Shown: positions 32,501 through 42,298, counted from the first letter of the stretch. The stretch: DNA of 64,000 bases from Pseudomonas sp. ACM7 (GCF_004136015.1 NZ_CP024866.1:653643-717642); one strand, 5' to 3'. Numbers and translations: made by a program. The notes: generated by a model not told the origin, from the letters alone.

Positions 32501-34562
32501 CGATCAGCGCCAGCACGTTGCGATGGGCAATGGCCACGCCTTTGGGTTTGCCGGTGGAGCCGGAGGTGTAGATCACGTAGGCGAGGTTATCCGGCGTGAC
32601 GCGGGTCACCGGCGCGCTGCCTGGGTAAGCGGCCCACGCTCTATCGTCCATCAGCAACACTTGGGTGTCGGCGGTGACGGTCAATGTTGCGGCGACAGCT
32701 TGCTCGGTCAGCAGCACCAGGGCGCGGCTGTCTTCGAGCATGTAGGCAACACGTTCGGCCGGGTAGTCCGGGTCCAGTGGCACGTAAGCACCACCGGCCT
32801 TGAGTACCGCGAGCAACGCGACCAACAAACTGTCGGAACGCTGCATCGCCACGCCGACCCGGACTTCCGGGCCGACACCCAATTCGATCAGCCTGTGGGC
32901 CAGGCGATTGGCCTGATTGTCGAGCTCGGCGTAAGTCAGCTGCTTCGTGGCAAAGGTCACCGCCAACGCAGTCGGGTTCGCGGCGACTTGCTGGCTGATC
33001 AGCTCATGAATGCACAAGGTCTGCGGGAAGCTTTCGTCAGCGCGATTCCAGTCATGCACGATGCGCTGGTATTCGGCGCTCTCCAGCAGCGGCAAATCAC
33101 TGATGCGTTGCTGCGAATCACCGACCATGCCCTGCAGCAAATGCGTCCAGTGCTGCGCCATGCGCGCGATGGTCGCGGCGTCGAACAGGTCGTTGGCGTA
33201 GGTCAGCGCGGCGTGCAGCTTGCCGCGCTTTTCATTGGTGTTGAGGTCATAAGTATCGAGGGTCAGATCAAACTGGGTGGTGCGCCCTTCCCACTCGATC
33301 ACGCCCAGCGCCAGACCGGACGCGGTGCTGACCGTGGAAATGTCCGCGACTTGCGGCTGGTGGTTGTACATCACCTGGAACAGCGGCGTGTGGCTGAGGC
33401 TGCGCTCCAGTTTCAGCGCCTCGACCAGGCGCTCGAACGGCAAATCCTGATGGGCCTGGGCACCGAGGGCGGTTTCCTTGATGGCGCGCAGCAGGTCGTC
33501 GACGCGGGTCTGGCCGTCGAGCTGGGTGCGCAGCACCTGGGTGTTGACGAAGAAGCCGATCAGGCCTTCGATCTCGGCGCGGTTGCGGTTGGCGATCGGC
33601 ACGCCGACGCGAATGTCGATCTGCCCGGTGTAACGGTGCAGCAGCGCGTTGAAGGCGCCGAGCAACAGCATGAACAGGGTGATGTTGTGTTTCTGCGCCG
33701 TGGCCCGCAGTTGTTCGGCCAACTGACCGTCGACGGCGAACTCGTAACGGGTGCCGCGATAGCTCGGCATCGCCGGGCGCGGATGATCGGCAGGCAGTTC
33801 CAGCACCGGGTGCTCGTCGCCCAGTTGCGTCTGCCAGTAGTCGAGTTGACGCGCCTGCTCGCCGGCCTCCAGCCATCGGCGTTGCCACAACGCGTAGTCG
33901 CTGTACTGGATCGGCAATGGCGCGAGTTGCGGTTGTGCGCCCGCTTCAAAGGCGTCGTAGCAGCGGATGAACTCGTCGATCAGCACGTTCATCGACCAGC
34001 CATCGGAAACGATGTGGTGCAAGGTCAGCAAGAGGACGTGTTCCTGCTCGGCGAGTTTGAGCAAGGTGACGCGCAGCAATGGGCCGGTTACCAGATCAAA
34101 CGGCAGCACCGATTGCTGCTCGGCCGCTTGGGCGACTGCTTGCTCGCGTTCAATGACCGGCAACGCGCTGAAATCCACCTGATCGATGATCAGCGGCGCG
34201 CTGGCCGGTACTTGCAGCAACGTGTCGTCGGCCTGGCGCTGGAACACGGTGCGCAGGGTTTCGTGACGTTCAACGAGGCTGGCGAACGCTTGCTCCAGCG
34301 CTGACAGGTTCAAACGTCCGGTCAGACGCACCGCGCCCGGCAGGTTGTATGCGCCGCTGTGCGGGTCCAGCTGCCAGAGAAACCACATGCGCTGCTGGGC
34401 GTACGACAACGCCTGGCGATCGTCGGCTTCGACGCCGGCAGGAATGGGAAACCGGGCGAAATCAACGCCTTCCTTTTGCAAGGCCGCAAGGAACATCTGG
34501 CGCTTTTCCAGGGGCAACCCGATAAACCGGCGAGCAAGTTTCAAGGAGTCTTCAGCATTCAT
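23574..34562 (-). CDS. Pyoverdine non-ribosomal peptide synthetase, first three side-chain modules
   Basis: A 3662-residue NRPS. Order: C 40-470 (HHIVSDG near 182), A 500-1000, T near 1054 (GGDSI), E 1105-1530 (HHLAVDG near 1231); C 1550-1980 (HHILMDG near 1687), A 2000-2480, T near 2542 (GGHSL); C 2580-3010 (HHIAADG near 2726), A 3050-3550, T near 3599. Specificity residues: module 1 D-L-W-N-N-A-L-T-Y, close to known alanine codes, with E giving D-Ala; module 2 D-G-E-D-H-G-T-V-V, the pyoverdine lysine code; module 3 D-F-W-N-I-G-M-V-H, the threonine code of P. aeruginosa PvdD. The first C domain is of the L-accepting type, as expected if it takes the chromophore precursor ending in L-Dab from PvdL. 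There is no TE; a short acidic tail (LDALESLLDEMEIN) may dock onto the next synthetase. It plays the role of PvdI/PvdJ but is not one-to-one orthologous. Confidence 0.93.
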
Positions 34563-34616
34563 TTCTTAGCATCCGGATCAGTGGCGGGAAGCACAAAGGC
34601 ACGTCGTCCCTATAAA

Positions 34617-34640
34617 ACGAATGCAGACCGGAAAAATTAG
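34617..34640 (-). promoter_or_regulatory. Degenerate iron-starvation box of the NRPS operon
   Basis: On the minus strand CTAAT (34640-34636), 16 bases, then CGT (34619-34617), 54 bp before the NRPS start. The -10 and spacing are exact but the -35 differs from TAAAT; shifting by one base gives TAATT with 15 bases. It is the only candidate in the gap. Confidence 0.5.
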
Positions 34641-34703
34641 CGAATGAGAACAAGTATCAGAAAGGAGGGGTATGGCGAGGATAGTGAGGTGACCCATGAC
34701 CCC

Positions 34704-34805
34704 TGTGTGCGAGCTTGCTCGCGATAGGGCCATGACAGGCGACATAGATGTTGACTATCCGGCCGCCATCGTCGGAACGCCGCCCGGAGCAAGCTCGCTC
34801 CCACA
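34704..34805. repeat. REP pair (inverted)
   Basis: A shortened left core (34704-34725) and a right arm of the CGCCGCCCGGAGCAAGC variant (34778-34805) lie between pvdG and the NRPS promoter. Confidence 0.75.
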
Positions 34806-34826
34806 GGGGGTGAGTGATGTTCGGGT

Positions 34827-35561
34827 TTAGCTGACCGCCATCAACCCATGCCGCCGATGATGAACGTCCAGCTGATCCTTGATCACCCGCAACACCTTGG
34901 CTTCGTGCTCGTGGATAAAGAAGTGTCCGCCAGCGAGCATGTCCACCGAAAAGCTACCGTGGGTTTCCTTGCTCCAACCGATCAACTGTTCGGTGGTGGC
35001 GCGATCAGCCTTGCCGCCGAGCGCGTGAACCGGGCACTTGAGCAAGGGACGCTGCTGCGGCTCGAAGCGCCCGCATAGGAGAAAGTCCGCACGCAGGACC
35101 GGCAGCGTCAGGCTCATCAGCTCTTCGTTGGCCAGCACCTCTTCACTGGTGCCGTTGAGGGTGCGCAATTGTTCGATCAGTTCGGCATCGGTTTTGGGCT
35201 CGGCGAAACCCCGATCGTAGTCGGCACGCAGGGTCGGTGCGGCGGTGCCCGAAGCGAACAGCGCCACCGGTTCCGGGCAGCCGAGCGAGCGAAACGCATG
35301 GGCCATCTCACAGGCGAGCAACGCGCCAAGGCTATGGCCAAACAGCGCATACGGCGCCTTGAGCGTGGCTTTTTGTTCTTGCGCCAGTTGCAGCGCCAAG
35401 CGTCGCATGTCGGTGTGCAAGGGTTCGCCAAACCGGGCGCCACGCCCCGGAAGTTCCACGGGTTGCAGCTTGAGCCACTCCGGCAGTTTGCGTCGCCAGC
35501 GGCTATAGACCATGGCACTCGCGCCCGAATAGGGCAGGCAGAGCAATGTCAGCTGGGTCAC
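34827..35561 (-). CDS. pvdG: Type II thioesterase PvdG
   Basis: A 244-residue external thioesterase of the GrsT type that clears misprimed or stalled acyl groups from NRPS carrier domains. The nucleophile motif is GHSLGA with Ser at residue 77. FLLCGRF near 168 and GGHFFIHEH near 215 give the rest of the triad region, and the N-terminal CLPYSGASAMVY is typical of the family. It precedes the NRPS genes in the same direction but has its own PvdS-type box upstream and a REP pair downstream, so it is probably a separate iron-regulated unit. Confidence 0.92.
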   Translation of the reverse strand: MTQLTLLCLPYSGASAMVYSRWRRKLPEWLKLQPVELPGRGARFGEPLHTDMRRLALQLAQEQKATLKAPYALFGHSLGALLACEMAHAFRSLGCPEPVALFASGTAAPTLRADYDRGFAEPKTDAELIEQLRTLNGTSEEVLANEELMSLTLPVLRADFLLCGRFEPQQRPLLKCPVHALGGKADRATTEQLIGWSKETHGSFSVDMLAGGHFFIHEHEAKVLRVIKDQLDVHHRRHGLMAVS

Positions 35562-35594
35562 CGGGTTTACCTCGAAAAGTTGTCTGTTAAGAGA

Positions 35595-35618
35595 ACGGAT
35601 GAGGTCGGTCTTGAATTA
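35595..35618 (-). promoter_or_regulatory. Iron-starvation box of pvdG
   Basis: On the minus strand TAATT (35618-35614), exactly 16 bases, CGT (35597-35595), 33 bp before the pvdG ATG. One mismatch to TAAAT. Confidence 0.6.
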
Positions 35619-35632
35619 GTCGAAGATCCAAA

Positions 35633-35722
35633 TGTGGGAGCGGGCTTGCTCGCGAATGCGGTGTGTCAGTCAACGTTGATGTTGTTTGACCCACCGCATT
35701 CGCGAGCAAGCCCGCTCCCACA
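35633..35722. repeat. REP pair (inverted)
   Basis: Inverted cores at 35633-35656 and 35699-35722 between the MFS transporter gene and pvdG. Confidence 0.85.
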
Positions 35723-35730
35723 TTTATTCA

Positions 35731-36903
35731 TCATTTCAAGTGGCGGAAGCTTTGCACCGCCGATCCGAGGACCACGGCACCAGCCGCAATCGCCACCCAG
35801 AACCCGCTACGCGCTCCAAATGCATCCACCAGCCACCCGGAACTGGCCGCACCAATCGCCACACCAATGCTCAACCCGGTCACCAGCCAGGTCAGGCCTT
35901 CAGTGAGTTTGGCCGGCGGCACGATGCGCTCCACCAACGCCATCGCCACAATCAGCGTCGGCGCAAAGAACAACCCGGCGACGAACACCGCCAGCGACAG
36001 CCCGAGAATGTTCGTTGCCAGCAGCAACGGCAGCGTGGTCACCGCCGTCGCCACCCCGCCGTACAGGAACAGTTGCGGCAACGGCAGTTTCGAGCGCAAC
36101 GCCCCGAACGCCAAACCGGCCAGGCACGAACCGATGGCATACACCGACAACACAATGCTCGCCGCCGCCGGCTGGCCCTGCTGCTGGGCGAACGCCACGC
36201 TGACCACATCCACCACGCCGACGATGGTGCCCATGGCGACCATCAACAGCATCAGTAACTGAATCTCGCTGGAACGAATGATCGAGGCCTGATGATGGTC
36301 TTCATGAGGATGAATCGCCGGCTCGGTGTCACGTTGCAGCACAAACGCCGTCACCCCGATCGCCAGCATCAGCAACGCCGCCAACGGCCCGGCCTCGGGG
36401 AATGCCACCACGCACAACCCCACTGACAGTGGCGGCCCGACAATAAAACAGACCTCGTCCAGCACTGACTCCAGCGCATAAGCGGTTTGCAGCGCTGGCT
36501 GGCCGCGATACACCTCGGTCCAGCGCGCCCGCACCATCGCCGACATGCTCGGCATGCAACCGGCTAACGCTGCGAACACAAATAACGTCCACTGCGGCGC
36601 CTGCAAGCGAGTGCAAAGCAACACCAGCAACAACGCCCCGCCACCGATCAGTGCCGACACCGGCAAGATCCGACGCTGCCCGAAACGGTCCACCAGCCGC
36701 GAAACCTGCGGCGCACAAAACGCCGTGGCCAGGGCAAACGTCGCCGTCACGGCGCCGGCCAGTCCATAGCCACCCTGCAATTGCGAGAGCATGGTGATCA
36801 GGCCGATGCCGGTCATGGAAATCGGCATGCGCGCGATCATCCCGGCCAGCACAAAAGCGCTGCTGCCTGGGGCTTTGAACAGTTCGCGGTAGGGGTTTGC
36901 CAT
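35731..36903 (-). CDS. MFS transporter
   Basis: A 390-residue major facilitator superfamily permease with about twelve hydrophobic helices and the loop motif RLVDRFGQRR between helices 2 and 3 (near residue 70). The ATG at 36903 is chosen because it places the first helix (FVLAGMIARMPISM) where the family has it; the longer reading adds 12 unlikely residues. A histidine-rich loop (HPHEDHHQ, near 200) joins the two six-helix halves. The substrate cannot be read from sequence. It follows the pyoverdine genes in the minus direction, but a REP pair separates it from pvdG, so a pyoverdine role is not implied. Confidence 0.85.
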   Translation of the reverse strand: MANPYRELFKAPGSSAFVLAGMIARMPISMTGIGLITMLSQLQGGYGLAGAVTATFALATAFCAPQVSRLVDRFGQRRILPVSALIGGGALLLVLLCTRLQAPQWTLFVFAALAGCMPSMSAMVRARWTEVYRGQPALQTAYALESVLDEVCFIVGPPLSVGLCVVAFPEAGPLAALLMLAIGVTAFVLQRDTEPAIHPHEDHHQASIIRSSEIQLLMLLMVAMGTIVGVVDVVSVAFAQQQGQPAAASIVLSVYAIGSCLAGLAFGALRSKLPLPQLFLYGGVATAVTTLPLLLATNILGLSLAVFVAGLFFAPTLIVAMALVERIVPPAKLTEGLTWLVTGLSIGVAIGAASSGWLVDAFGARSGFWVAIAAGAVVLGSAVQSFRHLK

Positions 36904-36991
36904 GGTTCGGGGTCTCAACAAGGGCCTGCAAGTTGCCATAAACGCTGACAGAGGGGATAGCGGCTAATTGTTGGTTGAATGTGAAGGCCCC

Positions 36992-37084
36992 TTCGCGAGC
37001 AAGCCCGCTCCCACATGGGTTCTCGGCCATGCATAAAATTTGTGTACACCAAAAATCTATTGTGGGAGCGGGCTTGCTCGCGAA
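36992..37084. repeat. REP pair (inverted)
   Basis: Inverted cores at 36992-37015 and 37061-37084 in the divergent gap between the MFS gene and the GH15 gene. The rest of this 335-bp gap shows nothing I can name. Confidence 0.8.
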
Positions 37085-37238
37085 GGGGCCCGCAGAGACG
37101 ACCCCCTTTTCCGCCAAATGAACTCTCTACCGCTCAAACCAGTCAGCTAGTTAAGCCCTTTACTCGAGGCCTTAATCCTCATGCAGATTTCCCTCGCCCA
37201 ACAAGTAGCCCTGAGCCTTTATCCGGAGTTTCACGGCA

Positions 37239-39065
37239 ATGGCTGATCATCATCCCGAACGACAAAGCGCTATCGATGCCCACGGCATCATCGGCGACAT
37301 GCGCAGCGCGGCACTGGTCAATGACAAGGGCAGCGTGGATTTTTTCTGCTGGCCGGAATTCGACAGTCCGTCGATCTTCTGCTCGCTGCTGGACACGCCC
37401 GAGGCCGGGATTTTCCAACTGTCACCGGATTTACCCGACGCTCGCCGCGAGCAGATTTACCTGCCTGACACCAATGTGCTGCAAACCCGTTGGCTCAGCG
37501 ACCGCGCAGTCGTCGAAGTCACCGACCTGCTGCCCATCGGCGACAGCGAAGATGCCACGCCGGTGCTGATGCGCCGGGTTCGTGTAGTCAGCGGCCAGGC
37601 AACGTTTCACATGCGCTGCGCCGTGCGCCATGACTACGCTCGCGCCAAGACCCGCGCACGCATGGATGAAAAGGACGTGACCTTCGAGGCCGCCAATCAG
37701 CCGTCCCTGCGCCTGTCTTCGGACCAGGTTCTACGTATCGACGGCCATGCGGCAGTCGCCGAATTCACCCTCGAACAGGACCAGAGCGCCGAATTCATGC
37801 TTGGCGGTATCGACGATCCGCGATTCAAGGAAGGCGCCGCCACCATCTGCCTGGAACGGACCCTGAAGTTCTGGCGCGACTGGATCGGCCAATCCAACTA
37901 TCGCGGCCGCTGGCGGGAGATGGTCAATCGCTCGGCCCTGGCGTTGAAGCTGCTGACCTCGCGCAAACACGGCGCGATCCTCGCCGCCGCCACGTTCGGC
38001 CTGCCGGAAACGCCTGGCGGCGTGCGCAACTGGGACTACCGCTACACGTGGATCCGCGACGCCTCGTTCACCGTCTATGCGTTCATGCGCCTGGGCTTCG
38101 TTCAGGAAGCCAATGATTACATGCGCTGGTTGCGCGGGCGGGTCAGCGATTGCCACGGAAAACCGATGAAACTGAACATCCTCTATGCCATCGATGGCCG
38201 CCAGGAATTGCCGGAAACCGAACTCTCGCACCTCTCCGGTCATGGCGACGCGACACCGGTACGGATCGGCAATCAGGCTTACGACCAGGTCCAACTCGAC
38301 ATCTTCGGCGAACTGATGGACGCGGTGTACCTGGTCAACAAATACGGTGACGCCATCTCCCATGAAGGCTGGAAACACGCTGTGGAGGTGGTCGATCAGG
38401 TCTGTGAAACCTGGGAGCAAAAGGACGTCGGCATCTGGGAAATGCGCGGCGAGCAGCATCACTTCCTGCACTCGCGGCTGATGTGCTGGGTCGCACTGGA
38501 CCGGGCCATTCGCCTCGCCTCAAAACGCTCACTGCCCGCCCCGTTCGCCCGCTGGGACCAGACCCGACAGGCGATCTACGCTGACATCTGGGAAAACTTC
38601 TGGAACGAAGAACGCGGGCACTTCGTCCAGTACATCGGCGGTACCGCGCTGGATGGCTCGATGCTGCTGATGCCGCTGGTGCGCTTCGTCAGCGCCAAAG
38701 ACCCGCGCTGGCTCGCGACCCTCGACGCCATCGAAAAGAACCTGGTACGCGACGGCATGGTTTACCGCTATCGCAATGACGACACCCGAATCGACGGCCT
38801 CGACGGCACCGAAGGCGCCTTCGCCGCGTGCTCATTCTGGTACGTCGAATGCCTGGCCCGCGCCGGCCGGGTGGAAAAGGCGCATCTGGAATTTGAACAG
38901 TTGCTGAGGTACGCCAACCCACTGGGGTTGTACGCCGAAGAGTTCGACAGCCATGCGCGGCATCTGGGGAATACGCCGCAAGCGCTGACGCATTTGGCAC
39001 TGATCAGTGCGGCCAGTTTCCTGGATCGGAAATTGAGTGGGGAGAAGAGTTTCTGGCAGCCGTGA
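37239..39065 (+). CDS. Glycoside hydrolase family 15 protein (glucoamylase/trehalase-like)
   Basis: A 608-residue cytoplasmic GH15 enzyme. The N-terminal beta-sandwich domain (IDAHGIIGDMRSAALV, near residue 12, then FFCWPEFDSPSIF) leads into the (alpha/alpha)6 barrel, marked by GGVRNWDYRYTWIRD near residue 265, which holds the catalytic region. Bacterial proteins of this layout hydrolyse alpha-glucosides such as trehalose or maltooligosaccharides; the exact substrate is not visible. CGGAG stands 9 bp before the ATG. It stands alone between MFS and a small unknown gene, with no trehalose or glycogen genes nearby. Confidence 0.88.
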   Translation: MADHHPERQSAIDAHGIIGDMRSAALVNDKGSVDFFCWPEFDSPSIFCSLLDTPEAGIFQLSPDLPDARREQIYLPDTNVLQTRWLSDRAVVEVTDLLPIGDSEDATPVLMRRVRVVSGQATFHMRCAVRHDYARAKTRARMDEKDVTFEAANQPSLRLSSDQVLRIDGHAAVAEFTLEQDQSAEFMLGGIDDPRFKEGAATICLERTLKFWRDWIGQSNYRGRWREMVNRSALALKLLTSRKHGAILAAATFGLPETPGGVRNWDYRYTWIRDASFTVYAFMRLGFVQEANDYMRWLRGRVSDCHGKPMKLNILYAIDGRQELPETELSHLSGHGDATPVRIGNQAYDQVQLDIFGELMDAVYLVNKYGDAISHEGWKHAVEVVDQVCETWEQKDVGIWEMRGEQHHFLHSRLMCWVALDRAIRLASKRSLPAPFARWDQTRQAIYADIWENFWNEERGHFVQYIGGTALDGSMLLMPLVRFVSAKDPRWLATLDAIEKNLVRDGMVYRYRNDDTRIDGLDGTEGAFAACSFWYVECLARAGRVEKAHLEFEQLLRYANPLGLYAEEFDSHARHLGNTPQALTHLALISAASFLDRKLSGEKSFWQP

Positions 39066-39233
39066 GAGCACCTCGCCACAGGTTTGTGTAGCCCGAAGTC
39101 CTGCACTGCTTAAACAAAACCTGCATCCACCGCCGGAAAATCCTTTGTTGCCAGCCGTTACATCCATCCCTACCATCCACCGTCAACGGGTACAGCGGAG
39201 CTGTCCAACAAAACCCGAATTCAAGGAACCAGA

Positions 39234-39623
39234 ATGACCCAGCGCATCCACCGCAGCATCGACGCCCCACTCCGGTCAGGTCTGAACCGGGATGAATTGT
39301 GGGAAGGCCAGGACAAGGGCCTGATCAAATGCTGGGAGATCGGCCGCCAACGCGCCGCCCGTTTCCCCGAACTCGCCCAACGCTGCCTTGCCGGCGAACT
39401 TCCGGTGCTGGGCTGGAAAGGTGGCGTCAGCCGCAGCCTGAAGAAACTCGAAAAATACGGATCCCTCAAGTACCTCGCTCAGTGGCAAGGGTTACGCGGG
39501 GAAGATCTGGATGTTGATTTGGGTGAAGAACGGGCGTTGACCTGTTCGCGGACCAACATGGTGGTGACGTTTACGCCGGATCGGTCGAAGTACTTCAATC
39601 AAGTGGCGGAAGTGGAAGTCTAG
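39234..39623 (+). CDS. Conserved small protein of unknown function
   Basis: A 129-residue soluble protein that I do not recognise. It has no signal peptide or membrane segment. It is rich in charged and aromatic residues, with a central segment ELPVLGWKGGVSRSLKKLEKYGSLKYL and a C-terminal EERALTCSRTNMVVTFTP. AAGGA 7 bp before the ATG and codon use like its neighbours support a real gene. It lies 169 bp after the GH15 gene and 34 bp before an alpha/beta hydrolase in the same direction, so it may be cotranscribed with the latter. Confidence 0.65.
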   Translation: MTQRIHRSIDAPLRSGLNRDELWEGQDKGLIKCWEIGRQRAARFPELAQRCLAGELPVLGWKGGVSRSLKKLEKYGSLKYLAQWQGLRGEDLDVDLGEERALTCSRTNMVVTFTPDRSKYFNQVAEVEV

Positions 39624-39657
39624 GAATTAGGCAAATACAACCTCTCTGGAGTATCGA

Positions 39658-40560
39658 ATGAACAATGAAGCGCTGATCCACTTCACCCAAACTCCAGGTT
39701 TGTCGCTCGCCTATGAAGAACACGGCCCCACCACCGGCGAAGCCGTCATCCTCCTCCACGGCTTCCCCTACTCCCCCCGCGCCTACGACGAAATCGCCCC
39801 GACCCTCGCCGCCAAGGGCTACCGCGTCATCGTCCCGTACCTGCGCGGTTACGGCCCGACCCGTTTCAACCACCCCGACACCCTGCGCTCCGGACAACAA
39901 GCCGCCCTCGCTCAGGATTTGCTGGAGCTGATGGATGCGCTGGCGATTAAACAAGCTGCCCTGTGCGGCTACGACTGGGGCGGTCGGGCGGCGTGCATCG
40001 TGGCGGCGCTATGGCCCGAGCGGGTTCGTTGCCTGGTGACCGGCGACGGTTACAACCTTCAGGACATTCCCCATTCCACCGAACCGTTGGACCCGGAAAC
40101 CGAGCACCGCCTCTGGTATCAGTACTACTTCCACACGCCACGCGGCGTCGAAGGCCTGACGAAAAATCGCCGGGCCTTGTGCGAACTGCTCTGGAAGTTG
40201 TGGTCACCCACCTGGACCAAAGGCCCTGAGTTGTATCCGTCAAGTGCACCGGCCTTCGATAATCCGGATTTCGTCGAGGTGGTGATTCACTCCTACCGCC
40301 ACCGGTTCATGTACGCGCCCGGCGACCCGGCGCTGGAGTGGATCGAAGAAGCGCTGACCCGACAGCCGCCGATCAGCGTACCGACGATTTCCCTGTGCGG
40401 TGCCGACGATGGCGTCGGACCGACACCGGAGATAGACGAAGACATCACCCATTTCACCGGGTGTTATGAGCGGCGAGTGTTGGCGGGCGTCGGGCATAAC
40501 ATTCCCGAAGAAGCGCCCGAGGCAACGCTCAGAGCGTTACTGGATCTGCTGGAGGGCTGA
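39658..40560 (+). CDS. Alpha/beta hydrolase with Asp nucleophile (epoxide hydrolase/dehalogenase type)
   Basis: A 300-residue hydrolase. The oxyanion-hole motif HGFPYSP is at residue 34. The nucleophile elbow is GYDWGG, with Asp at about 106 instead of Ser. GVGHNIPEEAPE near the C-terminus provides the catalytic His. An Asp nucleophile is characteristic of epoxide hydrolases, haloalkane dehalogenases and fluoroacetate dehalogenases, which form an alkyl-enzyme ester; substrate cannot be assigned. The 3' end overlaps that of the convergent GlxA-type regulator gene by 32 bp. Confidence 0.85.
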   Translation: MNNEALIHFTQTPGLSLAYEEHGPTTGEAVILLHGFPYSPRAYDEIAPTLAAKGYRVIVPYLRGYGPTRFNHPDTLRSGQQAALAQDLLELMDALAIKQAALCGYDWGGRAACIVAALWPERVRCLVTGDGYNLQDIPHSTEPLDPETEHRLWYQYYFHTPRGVEGLTKNRRALCELLWKLWSPTWTKGPELYPSSAPAFDNPDFVEVVIHSYRHRFMYAPGDPALEWIEEALTRQPPISVPTISLCGADDGVGPTPEIDEDITHFTGCYERRVLAGVGHNIPEEAPEATLRALLDLLEG

Positions 40561-41512
40561 CGCTGAAACGCTCGCGATAGGCCTGCGGGGTCACGCCCAT
40601 GGCCCGCAGAAAGCTGCGTCGAAGCGTCTCTTCGCTGCCGAAACCGCATTGCACCGCCACCCGTTTGATCGGCACGCCGGTATCGCTGAGCAAACGTCGG
40701 GCGGTCTCGACCCGAATCAGTTCGATGGCCCGGGCCGGAGTCTGGCCGGTGTCAGCGCGGTAATGGCGGACGAAGCTGCGTTCGCTCATGCCGGCCTGCA
40801 AGGCCAGGGTCGGGATGCCCAAGTCCTTGGTGAGGTTTTCACTGATCCAGGCATGAAGTTCGTCGAAACGGTTGCCTTCCTTTTGCAAAGAAAGGGTGAC
40901 GCTGAACTGCGACTGGCCGCCGGGGCGTTTCAGGAACACTACCAGTTGCCGCGCGACTTCCAGGGCCATCGTGCGGCCAAGATCTTCTTCGACCATGGCC
41001 AGCGCAAGGTCGATGCCAGCGGTGACCCCGGCCGAGGTCCAGACCGGGCCGTCATTGATGAAAATCGGATTGGGCTCAACCTGCAGCCGCGGATGCTGCT
41101 GCGCCAACTGCTCGCAACGAGTCCAGTGAGTGACCACCCGCCGGCCATCGAGCCAGCCGCTGGCCGCCAGCAAAAATGCCCCGGTGCACACCGACGATAC
41201 TCGCCGACACCCCGTCGCGTGTTCACGTACCCACGCCACCAGCGGTTCGTCTTGCGCCGCGTCGTAAACGCCCCAGCCACCGGCAATGATCAAGGTGTCA
41301 CTACCCTCTTCAGGCAACGGCTCGGCCAACAGCGCCAGCCCCGCCGACGACATCACCGCCCCGCCACCGCTGGCAATCACCGACGGCGCATAAGGTGGCG
41401 GAAAACCTTGCTGGCGGGAAATATCGTTGGCCGAGGCGAACACCTGCAATGGCCCGGTGACGTCGAGCAGTTGCACATTGGCAAAGGCGAGCACGTGAAT
41501 GGTTTTCGGCAT
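40529..41512 (-). CDS. GlxA-family AraC-type transcriptional regulator (DJ-1/PfpI sensor domain)
   Basis: A 327-residue regulator with an N-terminal DJ-1/PfpI-like domain (residues about 1-185, with SVCTGAFLLAASGWL near 105) and a C-terminal pair of AraC helix-turn-helix motifs (PTLALQAGMSERSFVRHYRADTG and VAVQCGFGSEETLRRSF). The ATG at 41512 starts at MPKTIHVLAFANVQLLDVTG, where the family begins. It is divergent from the isonitrile hydratase gene with about 90 bp between them, and so is the obvious candidate to control it. The 3' end overlaps the convergent hydrolase gene. Confidence 0.88.
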   Translation of the reverse strand: MPKTIHVLAFANVQLLDVTGPLQVFASANDISRQQGFPPPYAPSVIASGGGAVMSSAGLALLAEPLPEEGSDTLIIAGGWGVYDAAQDEPLVAWVREHATGCRRVSSVCTGAFLLAASGWLDGRRVVTHWTRCEQLAQQHPRLQVEPNPIFINDGPVWTSAGVTAGIDLALAMVEEDLGRTMALEVARQLVVFLKRPGGQSQFSVTLSLQKEGNRFDELHAWISENLTKDLGIPTLALQAGMSERSFVRHYRADTGQTPARAIELIRVETARRLLSDTGVPIKRVAVQCGFGSEETLRRSFLRAMGVTPQAYRERFSVSPPADPVTL

Positions 41513-41602
41513 GATTGGCGTAATTCGTGGGGTTATTGGCGTATACGCCAAATCCTACGAGCCTAAAGTGAAGTCGTCCACCCACTTCATGAGAAAAATG
41601 CC

Positions 41603-42298
41603 ATGGCGTTGCAGATCGGTTTTCTGTTGTTTCCACAGGTTCAGCAACTGGACCTCACCGGCCCTTACGACGTACTGGCCTCGCTGCCGGACGTGAAGGT
41701 GCATTTGATCTGGAAGGACCTGATGCCCGTTACCGCAAGCACGGGCCTGGTGCTGAAACCGACCACCACGTTCGACGATTGCCCGCAGCTGGATGTCATC
41801 TGCATTCCCGGCGGCAGTGGCGTCGGGCCGTTGATGGAAGATGAAGAGACGCTGGCCTTCATCAAGGAGCAAGCCGCCAAAGCGCGTTACGTCACGTCGG
41901 TGTGTACCGGCGCGCTGGTGCTCGGTGCGGCGGGTCTGCTGAAGGGTAAACGCGCCACCACTCACTGGGCTTATCACGAATTGCTGGTGCCTTTGGGGGC
42001 GATCCCGGTAAAGGATCGGGTGGTGCGCGACGGCAATCTTCTAACCGGTGGCGGGATCACCGCGGGCATCGATTTTGCCCTGACCCTGGCCGCGGAGCTG
42101 TTCGATAAGGACACGGCAGAGCTGGTGCAGTTGCAGCTCGAATACGCCCCGGCACCGCCGTTTACGTCGGGCAGTCCTGAGACGGCTCCGGTCAGTGTGC
42201 TGGAGGAAGCCCGCAAACGTGCCGCCGGGTCATTGAAACTGCGCTCGGAAATCACCGAGCGTGTAGCGGCGAAACTCGACCGGGCGTCAGTACGTTGA
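41603..42298 (+). CDS. inhA: Isonitrile hydratase, DJ-1/PfpI family
   Basis: A 231-residue enzyme that hydrates isonitriles to N-substituted formamides. The nucleophile sits in TSVCTGALVLGAAGLL with Cys at residue 101, the position of the essential Cys of P. putida InhA. The N-terminal DLTGPYDVL (Asp 17) matches the acidic residue of that active site, and length fits (about 228 in P. putida). The neighbouring GlxA-type regulator shares the DJ-1 fold. The chemistry is inferred from family; other DJ-1 proteins of similar length have different roles. Confidence 0.85.
   Translation: MALQIGFLLFPQVQQLDLTGPYDVLASLPDVKVHLIWKDLMPVTASTGLVLKPTTTFDDCPQLDVICIPGGSGVGPLMEDEETLAFIKEQAAKARYVTSVCTGALVLGAAGLLKGKRATTHWAYHELLVPLGAIPVKDRVVRDGNLLTGGGITAGIDFALTLAAELFDKDTAELVQLQLEYAPAPPFTSGSPETAPVSVLEEARKRAAGSLKLRSEITERVAAKLDRASVR

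Noticed and set aside
34827..36903. MFS transporter as part of the pyoverdine export machinery
   Set aside because: A REP pair and the pvdG promoter separate it from the pvd genes and no PvdS box precedes it; only proximity supports the link.
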